From Cafeteria roenbergensis (taxonomy: Eukaryota; Sar; Bigyra; Bicosoecida; Cafeteriaceae): a DNA stretch of 64,000 nt. The stretch is from positions 310,001-374,000 of the forward strand of contig VLTN01000025.1 of the NCBI GenBank assembly GCA_008330645.1, written 5' to 3'. Position numbers and translations under genes: made by a program. Position 1 is the stretch's first letter. Every line of letters begins with the position of its first letter. The notes beneath the pieces are model-generated. The model had not been told where the DNA came from. It did no database searches and saw only the letters and a list, made by a program, of their open reading frames with translations. This document shows positions 46,254 through 54,551 of this stretch, one piece after another.

Positions 46254-49200
46254 ATGCGGGACCACGCGCCCCTGCACTCGCAGGACGAACACACGGCGTC
46301 GAGCCTCGTCTGCCACGCGGGCTTTGCGCTCGCCATGACCGCTGCATCCGTGGCTGGGGGCGTCCTCATGGTGGGCAACAGCTTCAGTCTGCCGAGCATC
46401 CACCCGGACTACCCGGGGGTGCTCAGCCCAGCCAACTTCGCGGGCGTCGTCCTGCTCATCTTCGGCGTGCCCATGGGCCTGGTGAGCAGACCGCAGCACG
46501 ATCGCGGTCACTGGGACCCAGCGCGCCCGGCTTGCCACGGCCCGCGCCCGCGCCTCGCGGCAGCCGCCCGGCGCTTCCTCCGGGGACCGGGGGCGGACGC
46601 GCACCCAGGGCTCCTTGGCTCGAGCGCAGGGGCAGTTGCGGGAAGAGGGCGGGGGGCTGCTTGCCGCCCAGGCCCGCGCGGCGAGAGGGATTCGCGGCGG
46701 CCAACCTCAACTTCCCTCGCTGAGCCTCGGCCTTGCCCTGCTGCTGCGCTGGGCTGCCCCGATTGGCGCGCCGTGCCAAGGGAGGTGCCCGGGCCGCCCA
46801 CCCTGCGCCCTCCCCGAGGGCTGCTGCGGGCGGCCGGCCCACCCGTCCAGCCGGCGCCGCGCGGTGACGCAGCCGTCTGCCATTGCCAGGCCGACTTGTC
46901 GTCAGCCTCGCCACGGCTCTCTGCCCTCCCCGTCCCCCCCCCCCGCCCCGCGCAGATGGGCCTGGGCCTCACGCTGCAGATCCTGTCGCGGATGCGCCCC
47001 GCTTGCGGGTGCTGGTCGACGCTGGGCATGGCGCTGCTCGGCCTTGGCAGCATTGCCTGGTCGGTGGCCGCCTGGTTCGTGCTGATCCGCCCCAGCCACA
47101 CGTTCAACGACGACGAGCCTGCCGACGCCCTGCAGCAGCTCTTTGGAGGCTTTTGCTTCGTCGCGTTCATGCCCTTCGGCCTGGTGGCCCTGGCCATCGC
47201 CGTGCGCGCGTTCCTGACCGGGCGCGCTGGCGAGTACTCGTCTCCAAAGGGCGGCTCCGGCGCTCGGCGCTCGGGCGTGGACCCGCTCGCAGGGGGCCTG
47301 GACCGCACCCGCGGCGCCGACGCCGAGGCCGCCCTGCTCCACAGCTACGCCGCCACGGACCACGGGCCGTCCGCTGCGCTCTCCGTGTCCGAGGCGGCTC
47401 GCGAGGCGGCCAAGTCGGCTCTCAAGCGGCCCGTGCAGCCCGTGCACTTCTCGCACGTCTGCTCCGGTGCCTGCGCCCTGCTCCTCCTCATCGCCGTGCT
47501 GGTCGTGGCCACCTCGTCGCTCACCAACGTGTGGAACTTCTCCGCGCACTCGTACCTCCCCTTCACCAGCCCCTGGTCGCTCATCAACATCAAAATCGGC
47601 GAGCACTTCGTGTCCAAGGTGTACGAGGACAGCGTCGTGTACTTCTCCTGCCTCGCCGTCTTCGTCGTGGCCGGCGTGCTGGGCCGCACCTGCGCGCCCT
47701 GCCGCTCCATCACCACGAGGCGCGTCCGCTGCCTCTCCCCCGGCACGGGCTGGTGGAACCCGTGGGCGCACGGCATCACCGTCGGCGAAGTCGGCGCTGT
47801 GGCCTACTTCGTCGGCATCTTCGCCTACTGGGTGTACTTCTGGGCGGGCAAGTACGACCGCATCCGCACCGAGGCGAAGCTCGACCCGGACCCGGAGATG
47901 CAGGTCGCCGCGCGCGTGCTCGGCCACCTCTCCACCCTCGTCATGTCCTTCCTTCTCATGCCCTCGTCCCGGAACTCCCTCTGGGAGGCCGCCATCGGCG
48001 TCCCCTTCGAGCGCGCCGTCAAGTACCACCGCGTCCTCGGCGCCTTCTCCTGGCTCCTCGTCTCCCTCCACATGTTCGTGTGGCTCGGAAAGTGGGCCCG
48101 CCAGGGAATCCTCTGGAACAACATCGTCACCATCGACAACCTCGCCATCGACCCGTACAAGTTCCACTGGGACAACTTCACCGTCGTCATTTGCGAGACC
48201 GCCTGGCTGATCATGACCGTGTCCATCCTGACCGCCATCTTCGTCCGCCGCCAGAACTACGAGGTCTTCTACTACCTTCACCAGTACGCCGGCATCCTCT
48301 TCTTCATCGTGGCCGTGTGGCACGCCTGGAGCTTCTGGTACTACGGCGCCGGCAGCATGATCCTCTGGTTCGTCGACAAGCTCTGCCGGCTCTACAAGGG
48401 CTCCCGCGAGTGCCGGCTGGTGTCCATTGAGCACCACGGCTCCGTCACGCGCGTGCAGCTCGATGCCCCCTCCTTCGACCACTCCGCGGGCCAGTACGTC
48501 TTCGTGAACATCCCCTCCATCGACGAGTGGCAGTGGCACCCGTTCACGGTGGCCTCCGCCCCGTCCTCTCCCTTCCGCACGCTGCTCATCAAGGACATGG
48601 GCGCGGACACCTGGACCAGCCAGCTCGCCCGCCTGGCCACCCTCTGCAGCGCGGACGCCCGCCCCTTCTCGCCCCGCATCTGCGTCGACGGCCCCTACGG
48701 AAGCCCTCGCGACTACACCGGCAAGCGCTCCATCGTCCTCGTTGCCGGCGGCGTGGGGATCACGCCCATGCACTCCATCTTCGCCGACCTGTACGAGCGC
48801 GCCCTGGCCGCCGACGAGGCCAAGACCTTCCGCGGCTCGTCCGAGGCCGGCACAGCGGGCCTGGGCCCCATCGCGCACGTCCGCCTCGTCTGGGTCGTCC
48901 GCAACGCGCCCGAGGCGAACATCGTCGCGGAGACGCTCTACCGCGCCCACACGCACAACCCCCACGGCATTTTCGCAGTGGAGCTGTACTGCACCACGCA
49001 CACGCCCGGCGCCTCCGAGGCGGGCGGCGCGACCCCGCGCGCTGCTGGCTATGACGACCCCGACATCGAGGACGAGGCCGCCGAGGGCGCGGGCCACTCC
49101 GGCAGCGGCGAGCCCGGCGCCCCCACCACGGGCAAGTTTGCGTCGCCCTTCCGCGACGTCTCCAGCGAGGCCGTGGCTTGGGTGCAGTCCCAGCTGAGGC

Positions 49201-49403
49201 CCGGCCGCCCCAAGCTCGACGTCGTCCTCAAGGACGTCGGCCGCGTCGACGCCGCCCTCGCCCGGGCCGGCAAGTCGACGAGGGCCGGCGAGCGCGCCCC
49301 CACGATGCTGCTGGCATGCGGCCCCAAGGGCCTGGTGGGCTCGGCCTCTGAGGCCGCGTTCAAGGCCGGGGCCGATTTCCACGAGGAGGAGTTTTACTTC
49401 TGA
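46254..49403 (+). CDS. Ferric reductase / NADPH oxidase-like transmembrane flavocytochrome
   Basis: Exons 46254-46481 and 46956-49403 give 891 residues. The protein moves electrons from NADPH through FAD and two hemes across a membrane, to ferric iron or oxygen. The N-terminal ~190 residues hold about four extra hydrophobic segments (CHAGFALAMTAASVAGGVL; FAGVVLLIFGVP). The ferric reductase core follows, with two bis-His pairs each spaced x13: His434/His448 (KYHRVLGAFSWLLVSLHMF) and His518/His532 (YYLHQYAGILFFIVAVWH). The FAD motif HPFTVASAP starts at 604. NADPH-binding motifs are VDGPYGS, VAGGVGITPM (~672) and LLACGPKGL. The C-terminus is aromatic (EEEFYF), as in this superfamily. There are no EF-hands, so it is not a Ca2+-regulated DUOX/NOX5 type. 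Choosing between an iron reductase (FRE/FRO) and an NADPH oxidase needs a tree. The intron is 474 bp, a multiple of three, and stop-free. Confidence 0.87.
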   Translation: MRDHAPLHSQDEHTASSLVCHAGFALAMTAASVAGGVLMVGNSFSLPSIHPDYPGVLSPANFAGVVLLIFGVPMGLVSRPQHDRGHWDPARPACHGPRPRLAAAARRFLRGPGADAHPGLLGSSAGAVAGRGRGAACRPGPRGERDSRRPTSTSLAEPRPCPAAALGCPDWRAVPREVPGPPTLRPPRGLLRAAGPPVQPAPRGDAAVCHCQADLSSASPRLSALPVPPPRPAQMGLGLTLQILSRMRPACGCWSTLGMALLGLGSIAWSVAAWFVLIRPSHTFNDDEPADALQQLFGGFCFVAFMPFGLVALAIAVRAFLTGRAGEYSSPKGGSGARRSGVDPLAGGLDRTRGADAEAALLHSYAATDHGPSAALSVSEAAREAAKSALKRPVQPVHFSHVCSGACALLLLIAVLVVATSSLTNVWNFSAHSYLPFTSPWSLINIKIGEHFVSKVYEDSVVYFSCLAVFVVAGVLGRTCAPCRSITTRRVRCLSPGTGWWNPWAHGITVGEVGAVAYFVGIFAYWVYFWAGKYDRIRTEAKLDPDPEMQVAARVLGHLSTLVMSFLLMPSSRNSLWEAAIGVPFERAVKYHRVLGAFSWLLVSLHMFVWLGKWARQGILWNNIVTIDNLAIDPYKFHWDNFTVVICETAWLIMTVSILTAIFVRRQNYEVFYYLHQYAGILFFIVAVWHAWSFWYYGAGSMILWFVDKLCRLYKGSRECRLVSIEHHGSVTRVQLDAPSFDHSAGQYVFVNIPSIDEWQWHPFTVASAPSSPFRTLLIKDMGADTWTSQLARLATLCSADARPFSPRICVDGPYGSPRDYTGKRSIVLVAGGVGITPMHSIFADLYERALAADEAKTFRGSSEAGTAGLGPIAHVRLVWVVRNAPEANIVAETLYRAHTHNPHGIFAVELYCTTHTPGASEAGGATPRAAGYDDPDIEDEAAEGAGHSGSGEPGAPTTGKFASPFRDVSSEAVAWVQSQLRPGRPKLDVVLKDVGRVDAALARAGKSTRAGERAPTMLLACGPKGLVGSASEAAFKAGADFHEEEFYF

Positions 49404-49968
49404 GGCGGGCCCGCCCCCCCCCCGCTCTGCCAGGCCTTCTCTTCCCCCCTCCACCCCGCTGGCCTCTGTCGCGCTTGCGCTGGGGCAGTGTCTGTCGCCC
49501 GGCCCCGCTCGGGTCCGGAGTTCCCCCCTTCCCCCCCCCCGCCCGCTGCCCCGGCGCAGCACGCCGCCATTGCAACGCGCGATGCCATGCCGCCGACCAC
49601 GCCAGCCTGTCGCCACGGTGAGGGCTGTGTGTGTGTGTGTGTGGGCGCGTGCGTGTCTGTCTCTCTCTCTCTCACTCTGTGTGTGCCTGTGTGTCTGTGT
49701 GCGTGGTTCCGCTCCGGCACGGCCCGGTTTGCGGACCAGCACACTCTGTTTTGGACTGCTCAGCGTCGTCCGCTGCTTGTCGTGGTCGACGGCGCGATGC
49801 AAACGTGCCAGAAGCCGCGGCTGGTGATGCGCAAAGTCACGTACGCACGCCCGCATGCGCGCGCACACACACTGTTACTATTGAGCCGCCTGCGACGAGG
49901 GAGACGGAGACTTGGGCGCAATCACGCCTCTCGCTGTCTGCGATCGGAAGAGGCCTGCCCGGCGCGCA
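49404..49968. other. Convergent 3' intergenic interval with microsatellite
   Basis: Between the flavocytochrome stop (+) and the MRH gene stop (-). It holds C-rich runs and the TG/CT microsatellite listed separately. No gene was seen. Confidence 0.5.
49625..49706. repeat. Mixed (TG)n / (CT)n microsatellite
   Basis: A TG dinucleotide run passes into a TC/CT run and back to imperfect TG repeats, about 80 bp in all, in a convergent 3' region. Confidence 0.9.
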
Positions 49969-51126
49969 TCACTCGGCACCATCTCCGTCCGTGCGCGCGT
50001 CAGCCCACGCCTGCAACGCCGCGATGGCAGTCTCCGCAAGGTCGGAGTGTGGCTCCGCCGCTGCAAGCGTCCGCGCCAATGCCACGAGTGCCTGCAGCGG
50101 AGGCACAGGTGCGGGACGGACAGCCGCAGTCCGGGCGCTGCCACCGTGCGCAAGGGCCGTCGCCGGGCTCGCAGCGGCGCCGCTGGCGGCGTGGTCGCCG
50201 CTGGCGTCAGAGACGGCGGTGGAGGCGGCAACCCGCGCCTCTTGCCCGACGGCGTCGGGCGCCCCGGCCGGCGCTGGCAAGGCAGAGCCCCGCGCCGGGA
50301 GGGCCTGGGCCGGGGCCCGAGTCTCACCCGCGACCGCGCGTTGAGCGCGTGCGGAGAAGGCAGCCCGCGCCAGCTCTGCCGCTGTTGTGGGCTCGGCCGC
50401 TGCCGCAGGGGACTGCGACGGCAGGGGTCCCGAGGCCGAGGCCGCCGGTGCTGGGGACGGGCTGCCGCTGGACGCGAGGGGAGCCGCAAGGTCACCTTGG
50501 TCAACGAAGTCCTCGACTGAAGGGTGGGGCTTGGCCGGGTTGAAGCCCGCTGGCACTGACATATCAGCCGTGCAAGCAGCCTCGCAGCGAAGCAGGCTGG
50601 TGTACACGCACGTCTCGGGCTCGCTCACCGAGTCAAGGACGCACGCACTGGCGCCCCCCGCCGACGGGGACGGAGTCAGGCAGGCGATGTCGATGGTGGC
50701 CCGGCGCGGCGTGCTACCGCACGTGTCCCCGTCTTCGAAGCGCATGCCTGAGAAGATGCGACCGCCATCCTCTCCGTCCGAAATCAGCATGCCATCGAAC
50801 AGGCCCAGCATTCCCCAAAAGGGCCGGGACCACGGGTTGGGGGCCTCGAGCTCGCGCTGTGTGAAGTTCTTGAACGGGCACAGTTGGTACTCGTAGCCCG
50901 ACTGCGTCCGCGTGAAGCACTGTCCGAGCAGGCCCATGATCGCGTCGGGGCCATTGGGGGCGGAGGGCTCCCTTGCGGGGACGGGCTTGGTCGGCGTCGG
51001 CGCGGCGGCCACACTCGGCTGTGGCCTTGGCGTGCCCTGCACGATGCGGATGCGCCTGGCAGGGAACGGCTGCGAGGACGCCCCCACGAGCAGGAGCAGG
51101 CAGACGACGAGGCCAAAGAGCGTCAT
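49969..51126 (-). CDS. Secreted/ER-luminal MRH-domain (mannose-6-phosphate receptor homology) protein
   Basis: 385 residues from the ATG at 51126. This start gives a clean signal peptide (MTLFGLVVCLLLLVGASSQP); the frame is open upstream, but without such a signal at its start. An MRH domain spans residues ~68-186: LGQCFTRTQSGYEYQLCPF, then FTQRE, GDTCGSTPRRATI and EPETCVY. The four glycan-contact residues of the family, Gln90, an Arg of 141-142, Glu169 and Tyr175, are all present, with eight cysteines in the domain. Known relatives are the glucosidase II beta subunit, the gamma subunit of GlcNAc-1-phosphotransferase and OS-9, which read N-glycan mannose in the secretory pathway. The remaining ~200 residues are Ala/Ser/Pro-rich. 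There is no HDEL-type retention signal, and the LDLa/EF-hand parts of glucosidase II beta are missing. The GNPTG-like or another MRH type is not settled. Confidence 0.75.
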   Translation of the reverse strand: MTLFGLVVCLLLLVGASSQPFPARRIRIVQGTPRPQPSVAAAPTPTKPVPAREPSAPNGPDAIMGLLGQCFTRTQSGYEYQLCPFKNFTQRELEAPNPWSRPFWGMLGLFDGMLISDGEDGGRIFSGMRFEDGDTCGSTPRRATIDIACLTPSPSAGGASACVLDSVSEPETCVYTSLLRCEAACTADMSVPAGFNPAKPHPSVEDFVDQGDLAAPLASSGSPSPAPAASASGPLPSQSPAAAAEPTTAAELARAAFSARAQRAVAGETRAPAQALPARGSALPAPAGAPDAVGQEARVAASTAVSDASGDHAASGAAASPATALAHGGSARTAAVRPAPVPPLQALVALARTLAAAEPHSDLAETAIAALQAWADARTDGDGAE

Positions 51127-51640
51127 GCTCCCCGCATGGGCCGGGGAGCGCTGCTCCAGCCAAGCCACGCGCGAGGCCGACAGAGTTGCGGCCAAGTGCC
51201 GCTTGGTTTGTTTGCAGGGCCAAGCCGACTCTGGCTGCAGAGTCGCGGACGGGCCAATTGTGCTGGCGGCAGGCGGCGCCACCGGAGCGCGCCAGGGAGG
51301 CTCTGAGCTGCTGCTGCGCAACGAGGGGCGAGTGCCCATGAGTTCTGTTCCGCCCATGCCGAGCTGGCTGGCGGCGTCTCAGGACCCGGAGGGAGCACCA
51401 GCCGTGAGCCGCTTTGAACTCGTCAACCGTCGATGCAGCGGCGGGCTCCCTGGGCACCAGACACGGCGGAGCGCGCCTCCAGCGCGAAGAAATGCCATAG
51501 GAGGTGCGCGCCTCCCGTCTACGGAGGGAATTCGTCGGGCAGCCACGGCACTCGGTCAAGGGCGGGGCCGCGACTGAGCCGCTCGCGCGCCGCCTTTGGT
51601 TGCTCCCTTGTCGCAGGCCCGCGAGTGGCAAACCTCCACG
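51127..51640. promoter_or_regulatory. Divergent promoter interval, MRH gene / orphan gene
   Basis: 514 bp between divergent start codons. The MRH frame stays open into part of it, so an alternative upstream start there cannot be excluded. No core promoter element was recognised. Confidence 0.35.
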
Positions 51641-53764
51641 ATGGCTCAGCTGGGCGAGGCGAGTCGGCCGAGCCACCGCGGTGACAGAGTGCGCGAGGCC
51701 AAACCGGTAAGGGGCAGCGGCTCGGCCGCAAGCGCGTGCAGGCGAGTCCCTCCCGTCGCCAGCGCTCGGCGTGCCATTGCGAACGCCGCTGGCTCCCGCT
51801 TGCTACTGAGGCGGGATCTCTCGCAGGCCCTTGGTCGGTGGAGCACGGTTACGTCGACCTCCTTCGCGCGGGATGACTACCCGGTCGGGCACCGCGGGCC
51901 ACCTCCGCCCGCGCCCATGCCTCGCCCGGTGTCCGTGCGCGTCGCGTCCCTGTCACTGGGCCCGACGGGCAGGTCCGACCCGGACGCTCGCCGTGCGCCT
52001 CTGGACGTGGGCGACTTCGCCTGCGGTCCCGTTCCTGTCTTCACGGACCCGGGCGCCTCGGCCGCCTCCCGCGTTCGCAAGCTGCGCTACGTCGACCCGC
52101 CAGCCGCCGCGCCCGGACCTGGCGAGGCGGCCGCCCCCGAAGGACACGCCCCGTTTCCCGCAGGGCGCCCAATCGTCGAGAGGGGCCCGTGGGCGGACCT
52201 GGGAGCCGGGGCTGTCGCGCACCAGGCGTGGTCCAAGCCGTCAGCTGCGACGCCACCGACGCCTCCACAACGCCAGCTTGTGCCGCAGGCGCGGCAGCAC
52301 GCCGCCCACCAGAGCGCCCACCAGAGACAGGCAGCGCTTCGAACGCACGGCGCCCACCGCCGCGCCAAGGCCATCGCGCTGGCGGAGCTTGCCAGGCAGG
52401 AGAGGGCTGCCCGGCTGGACCGCCCTCACGACCATCAGCAACACCAGCACCAGCCAAACCAGCACCAGCTCCAGCGCCGGCAGCAGAAGGCGTATGCGTC
52501 GCGGCGACCGGCCAGCGCCAGCAGGCGTGCGCCCGAGCCGCCCGCCGACACCCGCACGCGGTTCGGCCGGAGCGAGACCGCTGCCGCTGCCACATCTGGG
52601 CTTGGGGCGGCGGCAGCAGCTTCCGAGCCCGCGACAGCTTGCGCGGACCGCGCAGCCCACTCTCGCTCTGAGACAACTCGCGAGCGCAGCGCCGAAGGGC
52701 ACCTTCCCGCCCGGGGCCCGCGCGACCAACAGGACCCCGAGCCGGTGTCCGGTTCGGGGCTCGAGGCGTGCGCATGGGGCCTGGTGGGCCAGCCCTCTGG
52801 CGACTGCGCCGCTCAGCAACTGGAAACATTCGATCCGGACGCAACCCTGACAACCGCCGACCCGATCGCAGAGCAGTCCGAAGATGACCGCGCCGAGGAC
52901 GAGCACACAACGGGCACGCACCGTGCGCTCGCCGCGCCCGAGCAGGCCGAAGGCCGGCCAAAGCATGCGCTTGCCGAGCAGGGCGCGGAGAGTGTCGAGC
53001 TTTGCTCGGAGCACGCCCTGGCCTTTCGCCCTTCGGCCGCGGGCAGCCCGGCGCGCGACAGGGCGGCGGCCGGTGTTGCGACATTTGCGCGCGATGCGGC
53101 GGCGGCGCCTGCTCGCGGCGCGGTGCAAGGCCTTCCGGCGGGGTGGCTTGTTCCCGGCCCGGGCCACAGCCGCCGCGCGGTTCCGGACGCTCGAGGCCAC
53201 CACGTGCACTTCGCCAGCGCGTCAGCTCCCGTCGTGGACGGAAGCGCGGAGGAGGTGGTGATGCCGCGCAAAGCGGCGTCCCCCGACGCCCGCCGGCTTG
53301 CGGAGCGGGCCCGGGAGTCGCGAATCCCAGTGGAGTGGCAGGACTATCCGGCTGAACTGCGGTCGCTGGATGCACTGCGCCAAGAGGCAGTGGACACGGA
53401 GCAGCGGCAGCGTCGTGTCGAGCGACTGTCGGCTGCTGCGGCGTACGCCGCGTCCGATTGCCCTGCGCACAGGCGCCGGCTGTTCGAAGGGGCTGTTTCC
53501 GCCGATGCTGCCGGTTGGCATCCGTCGTGCGACGCAGCGGAAGCTGCCCGAGGGGGTCCGCGAAAGCGCGCTGTGGCGACTGGAGTGAGGCGGCAGCCGC
53601 GACCTCGCCAGCCCAAGTGGTCGGTTCCGGTGATCGGGTCGCCGCGCCTCCCGGTCGACCCGCGCCTGCGCCGGCCCGCCTTCACTGAGGCAGAGGCTGC
53701 CTATGCAACGCCGGCCGAGCAGGCACGGCAGCGGCGACACCGCTTGGGTCTCAGCCACCACTGA
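51641..53764 (+). CDS. Orphan Arg/Ala-rich protein
   Basis: Exons 51641-51706 and 51827-53764 give about 667 residues (120-bp intron, GTAAGG...TCGCAG). I do not recognise the family. The N-terminus after the splice, STVTSTSFARDDYPVGHRG, and the C-terminus, KWSVPVIGSPRLPVDPRL followed by FTEAEAAYATPAEQARQRRH, look like conserved ends. The middle is Ala/Arg/Pro-rich and includes a His/Gln-rich run (~52430-52490). No signal peptide, membrane segment or catalytic motif was seen. The short Phe/Tyr/Pro-containing motifs recall microtubule-associated axonemal proteins, but this is only an impression. The intron is stop-free and a multiple of three, so retention would insert 40 residues without a frameshift. 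The consistent open frame and splice phases support a real gene. Confidence 0.6.
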   Translation: MAQLGEASRPSHRGDRVREAKPVRGSGSAASACRRVPPVASARRAIANAAGSRLLLRRDLSQALGRWSTVTSTSFARDDYPVGHRGPPPPAPMPRPVSVRVASLSLGPTGRSDPDARRAPLDVGDFACGPVPVFTDPGASAASRVRKLRYVDPPAAAPGPGEAAAPEGHAPFPAGRPIVERGPWADLGAGAVAHQAWSKPSAATPPTPPQRQLVPQARQHAAHQSAHQRQAALRTHGAHRRAKAIALAELARQERAARLDRPHDHQQHQHQPNQHQLQRRQQKAYASRRPASASRRAPEPPADTRTRFGRSETAAAATSGLGAAAAASEPATACADRAAHSRSETTRERSAEGHLPARGPRDQQDPEPVSGSGLEACAWGLVGQPSGDCAAQQLETFDPDATLTTADPIAEQSEDDRAEDEHTTGTHRALAAPEQAEGRPKHALAEQGAESVELCSEHALAFRPSAAGSPARDRAAAGVATFARDAAAAPARGAVQGLPAGWLVPGPGHSRRAVPDARGHHVHFASASAPVVDGSAEEVVMPRKAASPDARRLAERARESRIPVEWQDYPAELRSLDALRQEAVDTEQRQRRVERLSAAAAYAASDCPAHRRRLFEGAVSADAAGWHPSCDAAEAARGGPRKRAVATGVRRQPRPRQPKWSVPVIGSPRLPVDPRLRRPAFTEAEAAYATPAEQARQRRHRLGLSHH

Positions 53765-54030
53765 GCCCTTGAGGGAAGCGCTGCTTGCGTGAGCATTGGC
53801 TGGGGTTGTGTGCGTGCGAGTGGCAACAGAACAAGTGCGCGGTTTGGCGACGGCGCTGTTTTGTGAACGGCACCAAAGCACCGCTGGGCAACGTGCACAC
53901 CATAGTGGCAGCTCAACGAAGCACAAAGTTTGAGTTGAGTGTGGGCCAGTCCAAGCTGCGGAGTGCGGGCGTCGTTGTTGGGAGATGCGGCAGATCGAAG
54001 GCAAGCTCACGCACGAATGCTCGGGCCACA

Positions 54031-54059
54031 GAGGGGAGAGGGGGGAGAGGGGGGAGGGA
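54031..54059. repeat. G/A purine simple repeat
   Basis: Imperfect repeats of a GGGGGAGA-like unit on the + strand. Confidence 0.8.
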
Positions 54060-54211
54060 CACGGCAGCGCGCGAGGCGATGCACCGGCCCGCACCGATCG
54101 TGCACCGGTGACAGGCAGGGCGAATAGGCAAACACAGGCGAGCAAAGCTCAGCCGGAAACGCCACCCACGGAGTCCAGGTTGGACGGAGACGGTCTCACC
54201 TGGCCAGGTAC

Positions 54212-54235
54212 GGGGGGTGGGGAGGGGGGTGGGGG
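54212..54235 (+). other. Potential G-quadruplex (four G-runs of four or more)
   Basis: Runs of 6, 4, 6 and 5 G are separated by single T or A bases, which fits the classical G4 pattern. It lies between two convergent stop codons, where folding could affect transcript 3' ends. Function is inference. Confidence 0.6.
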
Positions 54236-54551
54236 TTCGAGCAGGAGACAGGCGAAGGGGTGGCCGCCGGTGGCAGGGCCGGCCCCAGCAGGCGGAATTC
54301 AGAGCCGATGCTCGAATCCCAAGTGGCCGGAGGCGCGGCGGCAAAAAACCAGAAAGAGGAAGACGATGCTGTCGACAGGAGGGCAAAGCGGCCCCAGCGC
54401 GGGCGAAATGCAGCGGAGAGCGCACAAGCGGGGGGCGGACAAGCACCTCGAGGGTGCGCCCGGCCACAGCGCAGGTTGCTCATCGGCCACATCAGCCGGC
54501 AGCGCGAGGCGGCGCGACAGAGGGGGGAGGGGGGAAGTTGTCCAGGTGGAC

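Larger units (their letters stand above)
53765..54551. other. Convergent 3' intergenic interval, G-rich
   Basis: Between the orphan gene stop (+) and the glutamine synthetase stop (-). It contains purine G/A runs at 54031-54059 and a G-run cluster at 54212-54235. No gene was seen. Confidence 0.5.
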
